From the NCBI RefSeq assembly GCF_003688915.1, contig NZ_REFU01000001.1, forward strand, positions 4,278,001 to 4,342,000: 64,000 nucleotides of DNA, written 5' to 3'. Under the pieces are notes generated by a model. The model made no database searches. It saw only the letters and a program-made list of their open reading frames with translations, and was not told the origin of the DNA. A program made the translations under genes and the position numbers. The DNA comes from Rhodococcus sp. SBT000017 (GTDB lineage Bacteria; Actinomycetota; Actinomycetes; Mycobacteriales; Mycobacteriaceae). This document shows positions 1-9,911 of this stretch, piece by piece. Positions within the stretch are counted from its first letter, which is position 1; every line of letters starts with the position of its first letter.

Positions 1-2
1 CC

Positions 3-680
3 GTACCGGACAGTGAGTTGGCGTCGATCGTCGCGGGTCTGGCGTCCACCGGGGCGGTTGCACCGGGAAAGTTGGTGGTGCACACCTCCGGCGCGAACGG
101 GATCTCGGTGCTCGAGCCTCTGGCGGCTCTCGGTGCCGTGCCGTTGGCGATCCACCCGGCCATGACGTTCAGCGGCGGAGTCGAGGACACCGACCGGATG
201 ACGGCGGCATGCTTCGGCATCACTGCAGGCGACGAGATCGGCTACGCGGTGGCGCAGGCTCTCGTCCTGGAGATAGGTGGCGAGCCGGTTCACGTGCCCG
301 AGAACAATCGAGCGCTCTACCACGCCGCGCTCGCGCACGGCAGCAATCACCTCGTCACTCTGGTGGTCGACGCGGTCGAAGCGCTCCGAGTTGCATTGGC
401 CGGACCGGGTTTCCCCGGTTCGGACTCCGAACGCGGTGTGCCCGAGCGTGTTCTGGCTCCACTGCTCGAAGCCGCGCTGGACAATGCGCTGCGCAACGGG
501 CAGTCGGCGCTCACGGGGCCGGTGGCCCGCGGCGACACCGCTGCAGTCGGCAAGCATCTCGACGTGCTCGAGTCCGTGGATTCGCGGATCGCAGCCGGAT
601 ACCGCGCGCTGTCGTTGCGATCAGCGCAGCGCATCGGTGCCAAGGCAGACCTGATCGAACTTCTGGAAGGGAATCGATGA
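3..680 (+). CDS. Rossmann-like/DUF2520 protein, 5'-truncated by window edge
   Basis: The reading frame is open from the window edge, so the N-terminus (the NADP-type Rossmann part) lies outside and about 226 residues are visible. The remaining part matches the C-terminal DUF2520 helical domain of oxidoreductase-like proteins found beside panC in actinobacteria (Rv3603c in M. tuberculosis). Segments such as [11 protein letters not shown] and [13 protein letters not shown] are typical. These proteins resemble ketopantoate reductase/NADP oxidoreductases, so a pantothenate-related role is plausible from fold and context but unproven. Its TGA overlaps the panC ATG (ATGA), which indicates translational coupling. 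Confidence 0.85.
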   Translation, partial: VPDSELASIVAGLASTGAVAPGKLVVHTSGANGISVLEPLAALGAVPLAIHPAMTFSGGVEDTDRMTAACFGITAGDEIGYAVAQALVLEIGGEPVHVPENNRALYHAALAHGSNHLVTLVVDAVEALRVALAGPGFPGSDSERGVPERVLAPLLEAALDNALRNGQSALTGPVARGDTAAVGKHLDVLESVDSRIAAGYRALSLRSAQRIGAKADLIELLEGNR

Positions 681-1585
681 CCCTCGCGGGCAGCTACACC
701 AAGGGGCAGTTGACGGTTCACCACGATCCTGCGGTGATCACGTCGGTGTCGAAAGCACTGCGAGGCGTCGGGAAGCAGGTCGCTCTGGTTCCGACCATGG
801 GCGCGCTGCACGCCGGGCACCTGCAGCTGGTGCGGCAGGCCAAGCTCACCGGTGCCGTGGTGATCGTGTCGATCTTCGTCAACCCGCTGCAGTTCGGAGT
901 GGGCGAGGACCTCGATGCCTACCCGCGCACCCTCGACGCCGATGTCGCGCTGCTGCGTGACGAGGGCGTCGAACTGGTCTTCGCGCCGTCGGCGTCGGAC
1001 ATGTACCCGTCGGGTCCGCGCACCACGGTCCATCCCGGTCCGCTCGGCGCAGAACTCGAAGGTGCCAGCAGGCCAACTCATTTCGCAGGAATGCTCACCG
1101 TCGTGGCCAAGCTGCTGCAGATCGCCGCACCGCATCGCGCGTACTTCGGCGAGAAGGACTACCAGCAGCTCACGTTGATCCGGCAGATGGTGCGCGATCT
1201 GAACTTCGACGTTGCCGTCATCGGGGTCCCGACGGTTCGCGAGCAGGACGGTCTCGCACTGTCCTCGCGCAACCGGTATCTCGATGCCGAGCAGCGCGAC
1301 GCGGCGATGGCGCTGTCGGCGGCATTGGTCGCCGGGGCACACGCTGCGGCCGGCGGTGCGGAGGCCATCATCGCCACCGCGCGTGCCGTCCTCGACGAGG
1401 CACCGCTGGTGCAGGTCGACTACCTGGAGGTGCGCGACCCGCATCTCGGCCCGGCTCCCGAGCGTGGAGACGGAAGACTGCTCGTGGCCGCCAAAGTGGG
1501 CACCACGAGATTGATCGACAACGTCGGTGTCGCCGTCGGCACAGGCTTCTTGGAGTACCCGGATGATCCGAAAAGTGGAGAGTGA
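677..1585 (+). CDS. panC: pantothenate synthetase
   Basis: Condenses pantoate and beta-alanine with ATP to give pantothenate in the cytoplasm. The 302-residue product carries [15 protein letters not shown], the HxGH nucleotidyl-transferase motif, near residue 40, then FVNPLQFG, the ATP/pantoate loop [10 protein letters not shown] and the SSRNRYL (KMSKS-like) segment. Longer frames start further upstream, but the ATG at 677 overlaps the preceding stop, gives the family's usual N-terminus and fits the usual length near 300. panD follows four bases after the stop, so panC, panD and coaX form one operon supplying coenzyme A. Confidence 0.97.
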   Translation: MTLAGSYTKGQLTVHHDPAVITSVSKALRGVGKQVALVPTMGALHAGHLQLVRQAKLTGAVVIVSIFVNPLQFGVGEDLDAYPRTLDADVALLRDEGVELVFAPSASDMYPSGPRTTVHPGPLGAELEGASRPTHFAGMLTVVAKLLQIAAPHRAYFGEKDYQQLTLIRQMVRDLNFDVAVIGVPTVREQDGLALSSRNRYLDAEQRDAAMALSAALVAGAHAAAGGAEAIIATARAVLDEAPLVQVDYLEVRDPHLGPAPERGDGRLLVAAKVGTTRLIDNVGVAVGTGFLEYPDDPKSGE

Positions 1586-1589
1586 CACG

Positions 1590-2021
1590 ATGTTTCGCAC
1601 CATGATGAAGTCCAAGATCCATCGCGCCACGGTCACGCACGCAGACCTGCACTACGTCGGTTCGGTGACCGTCGACCAGGATCTTATGGATGCGGCCGAC
1701 CTGCTCGAAGGCGAGCAGGTAACCATCGTCGACATCGACAACGGTGCGCGGCTGGAAACCTACGTGATCACCGGTGAGCGTGGCAGCGGTGTCATTGGAA
1801 TCAACGGGGCTGCAGCGCATCTGGTGAACCCGGGTGACCTGGTCATCCTGATCGCCTACGGGGTGATGAACGAGCAGGAGGTTGCCGAGTACGCGCCGCG
1901 GGTGGTGTTCGTCGACGAGAAGAACCGGTCTGTCGAACTCGGCAGCGATCCGGCTCATGCGCCTGCGGGCTCGGGTCTGATCACGCCGCGCGATCTGCGA
2001 GCCGATTCCGTGCTGGTCTGA
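1590..2021 (+). CDS. panD: aspartate 1-decarboxylase
   Basis: Makes beta-alanine from aspartate, the second substrate of PanC. The 143-residue proenzyme has the self-cleavage site YVGSVT with Gly24-Ser25; cleavage turns Ser25 into the pyruvoyl cofactor. The conserved [16 protein letters not shown] segment follows at about residues 72-87. The ATG at 1590 gives the classic [16 protein letters not shown] start; an upstream in-frame start would run into panC. It lies four bases after panC and four before coaX, so all three are probably co-transcribed. The C-terminal 25 or so residues after the barrel are variable, as in other actinobacterial PanD. Confidence 0.97.
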   Translation: MFRTMMKSKIHRATVTHADLHYVGSVTVDQDLMDAADLLEGEQVTIVDIDNGARLETYVITGERGSGVIGINGAAAHLVNPGDLVILIAYGVMNEQEVAEYAPRVVFVDEKNRSVELGSDPAHAPAGSGLITPRDLRADSVLV

Positions 2022-2025
2022 TTCG

Positions 2026-2826
2026 ATGCTCCTCGCGATCGATGTGCGCAACACCAGCACCGTGGTCGGTCTGTTCACCGGCACGGGCGATCACTCGAAA
2101 CTGCTGCGAGATTGGCGAATTCGAACCGACCCGCATGTGACGGCCGACGAACTGGCCTTGATGCTGCGCGGTCTGCTGGGTGAGGACGCCGAAGGGATCA
2201 CCGGAGTGACTGCGCTGTCGACTGTGCCGTCGGTGCTGCGGGAGATGCGGACGATGCTCGCGCGCTACTGGGATCACGTGGTCCACGTGATGGTCGAACC
2301 CGGTGTGCGGACCGGTGTGCCGTTGCTGGTCGACAATCCCAAGGAGGTCGGTGCCGATCGTATCGTCAATACCCTTGCTGCACACGACTTGTACGGCACG
2401 GCGTGCATCGTGGTGGATTTCGGAACCACCACCTGTGTCGACGTCGTCTCGGCCAAGGGCGAATTTCTCGGCGGTGCCATCGCTCCTGGTCTCGAGATGT
2501 CGGCGTCGGCGATGTCCACTCGCACTGCCACGTTGCGTGAGGTGGAGATGATCCGGCCTCGTTCGGTGTTGGGCAAGAACACCGTCGAGTGCATCCAGTC
2601 GGGCACCATCTTCGGGTTCGCCGGTCTGGTGGACGGCCTGGTCGGGCGAATTCGACGAGAGGTTCCCGAGGTGTCGGGCGCGGACGTCGCGATCATCGGT
2701 ACCGGAGACATCGCGGCGCTGATCCTGCCCGAGTCGACGACCATCGAGCACCACGAACCCGACCTGACCCTCGAGGGGCTGCGTCTGGTCTACGAACGCA
2801 ACATGGCCAAACGGCGTCCACGGTGA
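2026..2826 (+). CDS. coaX: type III pantothenate kinase
   Basis: Phosphorylates pantothenate, the first step from vitamin B5 to CoA. The 266-residue protein has the ASKHA-type N-terminal motif LLAIDVRNT; the Gly of the usual DxGNT is Arg, as in mycobacterial CoaX. Also visible are [11 protein letters not shown] (about residues 103-113), [27 protein letters not shown] (phosphate and substrate binding) and the C-terminal GTGDIAALI. It starts four bases after panD. M. tuberculosis has the same panC-panD-coaX order, although there the type I enzyme CoaA is the essential kinase. The visible motifs look intact. Confidence 0.95.
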   Translation: MLLAIDVRNTSTVVGLFTGTGDHSKLLRDWRIRTDPHVTADELALMLRGLLGEDAEGITGVTALSTVPSVLREMRTMLARYWDHVVHVMVEPGVRTGVPLLVDNPKEVGADRIVNTLAAHDLYGTACIVVDFGTTTCVDVVSAKGEFLGGAIAPGLEMSASAMSTRTATLREVEMIRPRSVLGKNTVECIQSGTIFGFAGLVDGLVGRIRREVPEVSGADVAIIGTGDIAALILPESTTIEHHEPDLTLEGLRLVYERNMAKRRPR

Positions 2827-2867
2827 ACGACTAGCGCTTCGCGGTGCCGTGTGTCAGAATTCTCGGC

Positions 2868-2909
2868 GTGATGACGTGCATGGCCACCCAGGAGTGTTGT
2901 CGAGGCTGA
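2868..2909 (+). CDS. Cys-rich leader peptide before cysteine dioxygenase
   Basis: A 13-codon ORF starts at GTG 2868 (or ATG 2871) and reads MTCMATQECCRG after the first codon, ending at TGA 2907. A -10-like CAGAAT (2855-2860) lies seven bases before the GTG, the spacing of a leaderless transcript. Three of twelve residues are cysteine, with a CC pair two codons before the terminal Gly. The next gene is a cysteine dioxygenase at 2950. Cys-rich leader ORFs that sense cysteinyl-tRNA supply are known in mycobacteria, so an attenuator is the natural reading. Translation is inferred, not shown. Confidence 0.6.
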   Translation: MMTCMATQECCRG

Positions 2910-2949
2910 ACCCTGCCTCGTTCGTAACACACCCCTGGAGTAGAGCTTC

Positions 2950-3519
2950 ATGCTTTCCACACGTGTACTTTCTGTACCCTCCCGTACCCGATCGTCGTCG
3001 CGTTCGGTCTCGACGCTTCCGACCCGGTTGCGTCCACCCGACCTGCTGCGGATCACCGACCAGGGCGCATCCGACGTCCTCGAGGGCCTCTTCGATCACC
3101 TGCTTCCCGTCGGCGGTCGCTGGCCGACCGACGAGCGTTGGGCCGCCCGACTGCATTCCGACGACGACCTCGACGTCTGGTTGATCAGCTGGGTTCCCGA
3201 TCGATCCACCGAACTGCACGATCACGCGGGGTCGCTCGGTGCGCTCACCGTTCTCAGCGGCTCGCTTCTCGAATACCGTTGGGCTGGAACAGGACTGAAG
3301 CAACGTCGCCTCGACGCCGGTGATCAGGCGTCGTTTCCGCTCGGTTGGGTTCACGACGTGATGCACGATCCGGCGTCCGAACCGGCCGGCCCCACCCTCA
3401 GCGTGCACGCCTACTCGCCACCGCTCACGGCGATGTCCTACTACGAAGTGACCGAACGGTCCACGCTGCGCCGCACCCGTAGCGAGCTCACCGACGAACC
3501 CGAGAAGGCCACCGCATGA
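2950..3519 (+). CDS. cysteine dioxygenase family protein (cupin)
   Basis: Predicted non-haem iron enzyme that oxidises the thiol of cysteine (or a related thiol) to a sulfinate. Iron-ligand pattern: HDHAGS (His-x-His near residue 90), an adjacent acidic/aromatic segment LEYRWAG, and the C-terminal third ligand in GPTLSVHAYSPPL. The length of 189 residues fits bacterial cysteine dioxygenases. The ATG at 2950 has a GGAG ribosome site nine bases upstream (2937-2940); the first 30 residues are rich in Ser and Arg and may be disordered. It is coupled by ATGA to a rhodanese, giving a two-gene cysteine/sulfur catabolism unit, probably controlled by the upstream Cys leader. Confidence 0.88.
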   Translation: MLSTRVLSVPSRTRSSSRSVSTLPTRLRPPDLLRITDQGASDVLEGLFDHLLPVGGRWPTDERWAARLHSDDDLDVWLISWVPDRSTELHDHAGSLGALTVLSGSLLEYRWAGTGLKQRRLDAGDQASFPLGWVHDVMHDPASEPAGPTLSVHAYSPPLTAMSYYEVTERSTLRRTRSELTDEPEKATA

Positions 3520-3938
3520 CCATCGTCGAAATGCTCGAATCCGCACGCGAGACCATCGATCGAATGACCGTCTTCGAGCTGCGCGACGCCGTCGCCCGCG
3601 GAGCCGTCGTCGTCGACATCCGCCCCCAGGCGCAACGCGCCGTCGAGGGAACGCTGCCCGGGGCACTCGCCATCGAACGCAACGTCCTCGAATGGCGTCT
3701 GGACCCGACGAGCGATGCGCGCCTGGCGATCGCCGTCGACCACGACGTCGAGTGGATCGTCATCTGCTCCGAGGGCTACACCTCCTCGCTCGCTGCTGCG
3801 TCGCTCAAGCTGTTGGGTCTGCACAAGTCAACCGATCTGGTCGGCGGCTATCAGGCGCTGAAGTCGGCTGGGCTGCTCGGTGTGTTGACGCAGGCCAAGC
3901 ACTGCGTCCGTGAGGCGGAAGCCGTCGCAGCGCACTGA
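3516..3938 (+). CDS. rhodanese-like sulfurtransferase
   Basis: A single rhodanese domain of 140 residues. VVVDIRPQAQRAVEGTLPGALAI (about residues 31-53) is the conserved N-terminal half, and VICSEGYTSSLAAASL carries the active-site loop with the catalytic Cys near residue 86, followed by GLHKSTDLVGGYQAL. Proteins of this type move sulfane sulfur between thiols. The start codon overlaps the stop of the cysteine dioxygenase gene (ATGA), so the two are translated together. The likely role is handling sulfur released during cysteine degradation; this is inferred from context. A further Cys (CVRE) lies near the C-terminus. Confidence 0.9.
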   Translation: MTIVEMLESARETIDRMTVFELRDAVARGAVVVDIRPQAQRAVEGTLPGALAIERNVLEWRLDPTSDARLAIAVDHDVEWIVICSEGYTSSLAAASLKLLGLHKSTDLVGGYQALKSAGLLGVLTQAKHCVREAEAVAAH

Positions 3939-3960
3939 CAGTCCTTACACGCTCGGACTG

Positions 3961-3966
3961 TAAAGT
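3961..3966 (+). promoter_or_regulatory. -10 hexamer of leaderless lysS promoter
   Basis: TAAAGT ends eight bases before the lysS GTG. This spacing puts the transcription start at or within a base of the start codon. No ribosome-binding site is present, which supports leaderless initiation. No good -35 is visible at 16-19 bases. Confidence 0.6.
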
Positions 3967-3974
3967 GTCTGCGC

Positions 3975-5498
<1,524 letters not shown>

Positions 5499-5515
5499 TC
5501 GAACGGTAAAGAGTT

Positions 5516-5532
5516 GTTCGCCAGCAGCGGAC
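5516..5532 (+). promoter_or_regulatory. candidate ClgR operator upstream of clpC
   Basis: GTTCGC-CAGCA-GCGGAC matches the actinobacterial ClgR site pattern (GTTCGC-N5-GCG) with one arm base off. ClgR activates clpC and clpP genes in Streptomyces, Corynebacterium and mycobacteria. It lies about 240 bases before clpC, just upstream of a possible ECF-type promoter: GGAAAC at 5541-5546 and GTTAT at 5565-5569, spaced 18 bases. The promoter assignment is weaker than the operator. Confidence 0.5.
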
Positions 5533-5685
5533 AGTGAACGGGAAACGTTTTGCATAGTGCCTGCGTTATGAACAGTAAGCAGGCAAGGCAGTCCGCACAC
5601 GTGGGCGGTTGCGCAGCATTTCAGGGGTGGAGGGTCGGCGTTCGTAACGTCGGCCAACTACAGTGAGAACCAGTCTTACCTTCAA

Positions 5686-5763
5686 ATGCACAAGCGACCC
5701 GGCGTGTTGGACACTGCGGCGCTAGAAGAACTGGTGGGCGAGCTACCACCCGCCAAGAAGTGA
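5686..5763 (+). CDS. 25-residue ORF ending at the clpC ribosome site
   Basis: A short ORF starting MHKRPGVLDTAALEEL and ending LPPAKK fills the last part of the lysS-clpC gap. Its TGA (5761-5763) is followed at once by GAGGGAGAG, the ribosome site of clpC, so translation could be coupled. There is no clear ribosome site of its own; TACCTT at 5677-5682 is too close to the ATG for a leaderless start. The composition (acidic amphipathic stretch, then PPAKK) looks protein-like. It is not Lsr2, the protein encoded at this spot in mycobacteria. I do not recognise the family; it may be a regulatory upstream ORF. Confidence 0.4.
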   Translation: MHKRPGVLDTAALEELVGELPPAKK

Positions 5764-5772
5764 GGGAGAGCG

Positions 5773-8313
5773 ATGTTCGAGAGGTTCACCGATCGCGCGC
5801 GGCGTGTTGTCGTCCTGGCTCAAGAAGAAGCCCGGATGCTCAACCACAACTACATCGGCACGGAGCACATTCTGCTCGGCCTCATCCACGAGGGCGAAGG
5901 CGTCGCAGCCAAGTCTCTCGAGTCGCTGGGCATCTCCCTCGAAGGAGTACGCAGCCAGGTAGAGGAGATCATCGGGCAGGGTCAGCAGGCTCCGTCCGGT
6001 CACATTCCGTTCACCCCGCGCGCCAAGAAAGTACTCGAGCTCAGCCTGCGTGAAGCACTGCAGCTCGGCCACAACTACATCGGCACCGAGCACATCCTGC
6101 TGGGACTGATCCGCGAAGGCGAAGGCGTCGCAGCTCAGGTCCTGGTCAAGCTCGGAGCCGACCTCAACCGCGTGCGCCAGCAGGTCATCCAGCTGCTGTC
6201 GGGCTACCAGGGCAAGGAACCGTCCGAGAGCGGCAGCGGCCGCGGCGAGGCGGGCACCCCGTCCACGTCGCTGGTCCTCGACCAGTTCGGACGCAACCTC
6301 ACCCAGGCCGCGCTCGAAGGCAAGCTCGACCCGGTCATCGGTCGCGCGAAGGAAATCGAGCGCGTCATGCAGGTGCTCTCGCGTCGCACCAAGAACAACC
6401 CCGTCCTCATCGGTGAGCCCGGTGTCGGTAAGACCGCAGTCGTCGAAGGCCTGGCTCAGGCCATCGTCAACGGCGAGGTCCCCGAGACGCTCAAGGACAA
6501 GCAGCTCTACACCCTCGACCTCGGCTCGCTCGTGGCCGGCAGCCGTTACCGCGGCGACTTCGAGGAGCGCCTGAAGAAGGTGCTCAAGGAGATCAACACC
6601 CGCGGCGACATCATCCTGTTCATCGACGAGCTGCACACGCTCGTCGGCGCAGGTGCCGCCGAAGGTGCCATCGACGCTGCGTCGATCCTCAAGCCCAAGC
6701 TGGCTCGTGGCGAACTGCAGACCATCGGTGCCACCACCCTGGACGAGTACCGCAAGTACATCGAGAAGGACGCAGCACTCGAGCGTCGTTTCCAGCCCGT
6801 CCAGGTCGGCGAGCCGACCGTCGAGCACACCATCGAGATCCTCAAGGGTCTGCGCGATCGCTACGAGGCACACCACCGCGTCTCGATCACCGACGGTGCG
6901 CTCGTCGCAGCTGCCACACTGGCCGACCGGTACATCAACGACCGGTTCCTGCCCGACAAGGCGATCGACCTCATCGACGAGGCGGGCGCGCGGATGCGCA
7001 TCCGCCGGATGACCGCTCCGCCAGACCTGCGCGAGTTCGACGACAAGATCGCCGACGCGCGCCGGGAGAAGGAATCGGCCATCGACGCACAGGACTTCGA
7101 GAAGGCTGCGAACCTGCGCGACAAGGAGAAGACCCTCGTCGGTCAGCGTGCCGAGCGGGAGAAGCAGTGGCGCTCCGGTGACCTCGACGTCATCGCCGAG
7201 GTGGACGACGAGCAGATCGCCGAGGTCCTGGGCAACTGGACCGGCATCCCCGTCTTCAAGCTCACCGAGGAAGAGACCACGCGTCTGCTCCGCATGGAGG
7301 ACGAGCTGCACAAGCGGATCATCGGCCAGGTCGAGGCAGTCAAGGCCGTTTCCAAGGCGATCCGTCGTACCCGCGCAGGTCTGAAGGACCCGAAGCGTCC
7401 GTCGGGCTCGTTCATCTTCGCCGGCCCGTCCGGTGTCGGTAAGACCGAGCTGTCGAAGGCTCTCGCGAACTTCCTCTTCGGCGAGGACGACGCCCTGATC
7501 CAGATCGACATGGGCGAGTTCCACGACCGCTTCACCGCGTCGCGCCTGTTCGGTGCTCCTCCCGGATACGTCGGCTACGAAGAGGGCGGCCAGCTCACCG
7601 AGAAGGTCCGCCGCAAGCCGTTCTCCGTCGTGCTGTTCGACGAGATCGAGAAAGCACACCAGGAGATCTACAACACCCTCCTGCAGGTGCTCGAAGACGG
7701 TCGTCTCACCGACGGCCAGGGACGCACGGTCGACTTCAAGAACACCGTGCTCATCTTCACCTCGAACCTCGGTACCTCGGACATCTCGAAGGCCGTCGGC
7801 CTCGGCTTCTCCTCGGGTGAAGGCACCGGCTCGAACTACGAGCGGATGAAGCTCAAGGTCAACGACGAGCTGAAGAAGCACTTCCGCCCCGAGTTCCTCA
7901 ACCGTATCGACGACATCGTCGTGTTCCACCAGCTCACCAAGGACGAGATCATCCAGATGGTCGATCTCATGCTCAACCGAGTCGAAGGTGCGCTCAAGAA
8001 CAAGGACATGGCGATCGAGGTCACCGAGAAGGCGAAGTCGTTGCTCGCCAAGCGCGGATTCGACCCCGTCCTGGGTGCGCGGCCACTGCGTCGCACCATC
8101 CAGCGCGAGATCGAGGACCAGTTGTCGGAGAAGATCCTCTTCGGCGAGATCGAAGCCGGCCAGATCATCCTGGTCGACGTCGTGAACTGGGACGGCGAAG
8201 GCGCAGGCGAGGACGCGAAGTTCACCTTCCGCGGTGAGAAGAAGGCGATCATCGTCCCCGACGAGGTCCCGGTCGACCTGGCCAAGGCCACCGGAGACAG
8301 CGAGAGCGAGTAA
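5773..8313 (+). CDS. clpC: Clp protease ATPase subunit ClpC
   Basis: AAA+ unfoldase that feeds substrates to ClpP1P2. The 846 residues comprise a double Clp-N repeat (about 1-145; [18 protein letters not shown] is repeated at about 18 and 93), D1 with Walker [10 protein letters not shown] (about 213-221) and Walker B LFIDELHT, a middle UVR segment (about 420-465), D2 with Walker [10 protein letters not shown] (about 551-559), and a C-terminal D2-small domain. A strong ribosome site GAGGGAGAG lies just before the ATG. Length and domains match mycobacterial ClpC1. A candidate ClgR site lies upstream and lysS is the preceding gene; no terminator is obvious before the 8,417-8,531 repeat. Confidence 0.98.
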   Translation: MFERFTDRARRVVVLAQEEARMLNHNYIGTEHILLGLIHEGEGVAAKSLESLGISLEGVRSQVEEIIGQGQQAPSGHIPFTPRAKKVLELSLREALQLGHNYIGTEHILLGLIREGEGVAAQVLVKLGADLNRVRQQVIQLLSGYQGKEPSESGSGRGEAGTPSTSLVLDQFGRNLTQAALEGKLDPVIGRAKEIERVMQVLSRRTKNNPVLIGEPGVGKTAVVEGLAQAIVNGEVPETLKDKQLYTLDLGSLVAGSRYRGDFEERLKKVLKEINTRGDIILFIDELHTLVGAGAAEGAIDAASILKPKLARGELQTIGATTLDEYRKYIEKDAALERRFQPVQVGEPTVEHTIEILKGLRDRYEAHHRVSITDGALVAAATLADRYINDRFLPDKAIDLIDEAGARMRIRRMTAPPDLREFDDKIADARREKESAIDAQDFEKAANLRDKEKTLVGQRAEREKQWRSGDLDVIAEVDDEQIAEVLGNWTGIPVFKLTEEETTRLLRMEDELHKRIIGQVEAVKAVSKAIRRTRAGLKDPKRPSGSFIFAGPSGVGKTELSKALANFLFGEDDALIQIDMGEFHDRFTASRLFGAPPGYVGYEEGGQLTEKVRRKPFSVVLFDEIEKAHQEIYNTLLQVLEDGRLTDGQGRTVDFKNTVLIFTSNLGTSDISKAVGLGFSSGEGTGSNYERMKLKVNDELKKHFRPEFLNRIDDIVVFHQLTKDEIIQMVDLMLNRVEGALKNKDMAIEVTEKAKSLLAKRGFDPVLGARPLRRTIQREIEDQLSEKILFGEIEAGQIILVDVVNWDGEGAGEDAKFTFRGEKKAIIVPDEVPVDLAKATGDSESE

Positions 8314-8368
8314 GTTTCACAGCACACGACAATGGGCGATCCTCTTCGGAGGGTCGCCCGTTGTCGTA

Positions 8369-8531
8369 TGTCCACCCGCCCGCCCGCCCGCCCCGTTCGC
8401 CCCGTTCGCCCCGTTCGCGTCAATGGACCCTTGCACTCTTCAGACGTGTGCAGTGGTTCATTCACGCAGATCAGTTCCGTGGGTGAATGGACCGTTGCAC
8501 CGCTCAGACGTGTGCAGTGGTCCATTGACGC
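8369..8531. repeat. composite intergenic repeat: CCCGCC tract, CCCGTTCGC x3, two dyad units
   Basis: After a CCGCCCGCC run come three direct copies of CCCGTTCGC (about 8392-8418), then two related units: 8417-8467 and 8483-8531. Both contain TTGCAC, then TCAGACGTGTGCAGTGG, then a TCCATT/TTCATT end. The outer arms GCGTCAATGGACC and GGTCCATTGACGC are exact inverted complements, so the whole block can fold. It lies between convergent genes and could act as a bidirectional terminator or be a REP-like mobile element. Unit 2 overlaps the 3' end of the next gene. Confidence 0.7.
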
Positions 8532-9835
8532 AGGAGGAAGACCCGAGCACCGAGGGCCACGGCGATGACCGCAAGTTCCGCCAGCACGATCCAGAACAGC
8601 AGCGCGATGTCAGGAGCCCAGCGGGCCAGTGTCGACATCGGCGCACCGGCGAGCGCAGGCAGCCCGAAGTACAGCAACAATCCGGCCGCAAGGGCAGCCA
8701 GGGCACGCGCGGGTGCCCATCGTCCGGGAGCAGTTCTGAATCCGAGCAGCGTTCTCGTCGCACAGAGCGCCAACAACACCGCGAGTGCGGTCGCCGCGAT
8801 CAGCGCTGCTTCGTACAGACCGAAGCCGGCGGTACGAGGCTCGTCCATGCCGAGTCGGGCGAGCACGAGAGAGCGGGCCGCCGAGGCGAGCGCGTCGGCC
8901 TCGAGTTCGCCGTATCGATTGGTCGCGAGGACCACGGCCAGGTGGCGTTCCGGAACGAGTGCGACGTGAGTGAAATAGCCGGGGACCGCACCGGAATGCC
9001 AGCGCATCTCGGTACCGTCGGCCAGCGTTTCGACGTACCACCCGTATCCGTACGTCGCGCCCGAACCCGTCGGCACCGTATCGGGACTGTTCGACGCCGG
9101 AACGGTCAGTTGCCGGGATGCGTAGCGTGAGAGTTCGTCGATGGATCCACTCAGGTAGCCGTAACCCATTCCAGTGGAGTCGATTCCGGTATCGATGCTT
9201 CGGGGGAAGGTGAAGAACGGGACGTGGCCGGGTGCGACGGTGCCGGCGGTGTGCACTCCGGTCTCGCGGGCGACGACGTCGGCGAAGGGTTCGGCGGTGA
9301 CCTTCTCGACGATTGCCTGCAGCAGTAGGTAGTTCAGGCTCGAGTAGCGGAAGGTCCCGCGGTCGGCGACGGTGACGTCCAGTGTGGGGACGACGTCGAG
9401 CGCTCGCTCGGAACGTCCCCACACGTCCAGTTCGGTGACGTCGTGGGGGAGACCGCTGGTGTGGTGGATCAGGTCGTCGATCGTGACGTCGCCCGGAACG
9501 ATCGAATCACTCTCCGGCAGAATCGAATTCACGGTTCCATCGAGCGTGAGGGCTTGATGTTCGGCGAGTGCGTACACCGTCGCCGCCGTCACCGACTTCG
9601 ATACCGAACCCCACACGAACGGCGTTCCCTCGTCGATCGGCGCACCGTCCCCGTCCAGCCCGTACTCGACGTTCTCCAACACCTCGTTCTCGGAGACGAC
9701 GCGGAACGCGACCCCCGGCAGCCCCAGTTCTTCGGCGACAACTTCGATGTCCGACGCCACGCCGGGGTCAGGTGGGGTGGGGGAGCCTGCGGCCAGGACA
9801 GCGACGACGGTCAGCAGGGCGTGGACGATGCGCAT
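8504..9835 (-). CDS. beta-lactamase-family serine hydrolase with C-terminal membrane segments
   Basis: A 443-residue exported protein. An N-terminal signal-like segment (about 1-18) leads into a penicillin-binding-protein/class C beta-lactamase fold: SxxK as S77-V-S-K80 in FVWGSVSKS, a Tyr at 164 (YSSLN) and the HxG triad RWHSGAVPGY near residue 295. The C-terminal 110 or so residues hold about three hydrophobic segments, a layout seen in actinobacterial esterase or peptidase-like members. The substrate is unknown. The last codons (QWTTAHV) and the stop lie in an intergenic repeat unit, so the original C-terminus may have been replaced. Confidence 0.85.
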   Translation of the reverse strand: MRIVHALLTVVAVLAAGSPTPPDPGVASDIEVVAEELGLPGVAFRVVSENEVLENVEYGLDGDGAPIDEGTPFVWGSVSKSVTAATVYALAEHQALTLDGTVNSILPESDSIVPGDVTIDDLIHHTSGLPHDVTELDVWGRSERALDVVPTLDVTVADRGTFRYSSLNYLLLQAIVEKVTAEPFADVVARETGVHTAGTVAPGHVPFFTFPRSIDTGIDSTGMGYGYLSGSIDELSRYASRQLTVPASNSPDTVPTGSGATYGYGWYVETLADGTEMRWHSGAVPGYFTHVALVPERHLAVVLATNRYGELEADALASAARSLVLARLGMDEPRTAGFGLYEAALIAATALAVLLALCATRTLLGFRTAPGRWAPARALAALAAGLLLYFGLPALAGAPMSTLARWAPDIALLFWIVLAELAVIAVALGARVFLLRQWTTAHV

Positions 9836-9911
9836 GGATGGAGTGAACCAACTTCATCGGGGTCGACGCCTCGGTGAACACCCTGATTTCACACCTGAGA
9901 TCAGCTGCTGC

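Noticed and set aside
209..1636. Long open frames overlapping panC on both strands (including one of over 400 codons on the minus strand)
   Set aside because: They run against well-conserved panC/DUF2520 frames and are Arg/His-rich shadows caused by high GC.
3935..3940. CTGACA as -35 of lysS
   Set aside because: The spacer to TAAAGT would be 20 bases, too long.
5743..7929. 728-codon minus-strand frame opposite clpC
   Set aside because: Antisense shadow of a strongly conserved gene; the composition (Leu, Val, Asp, Glu) is that of reverse-complement GC-rich codons.
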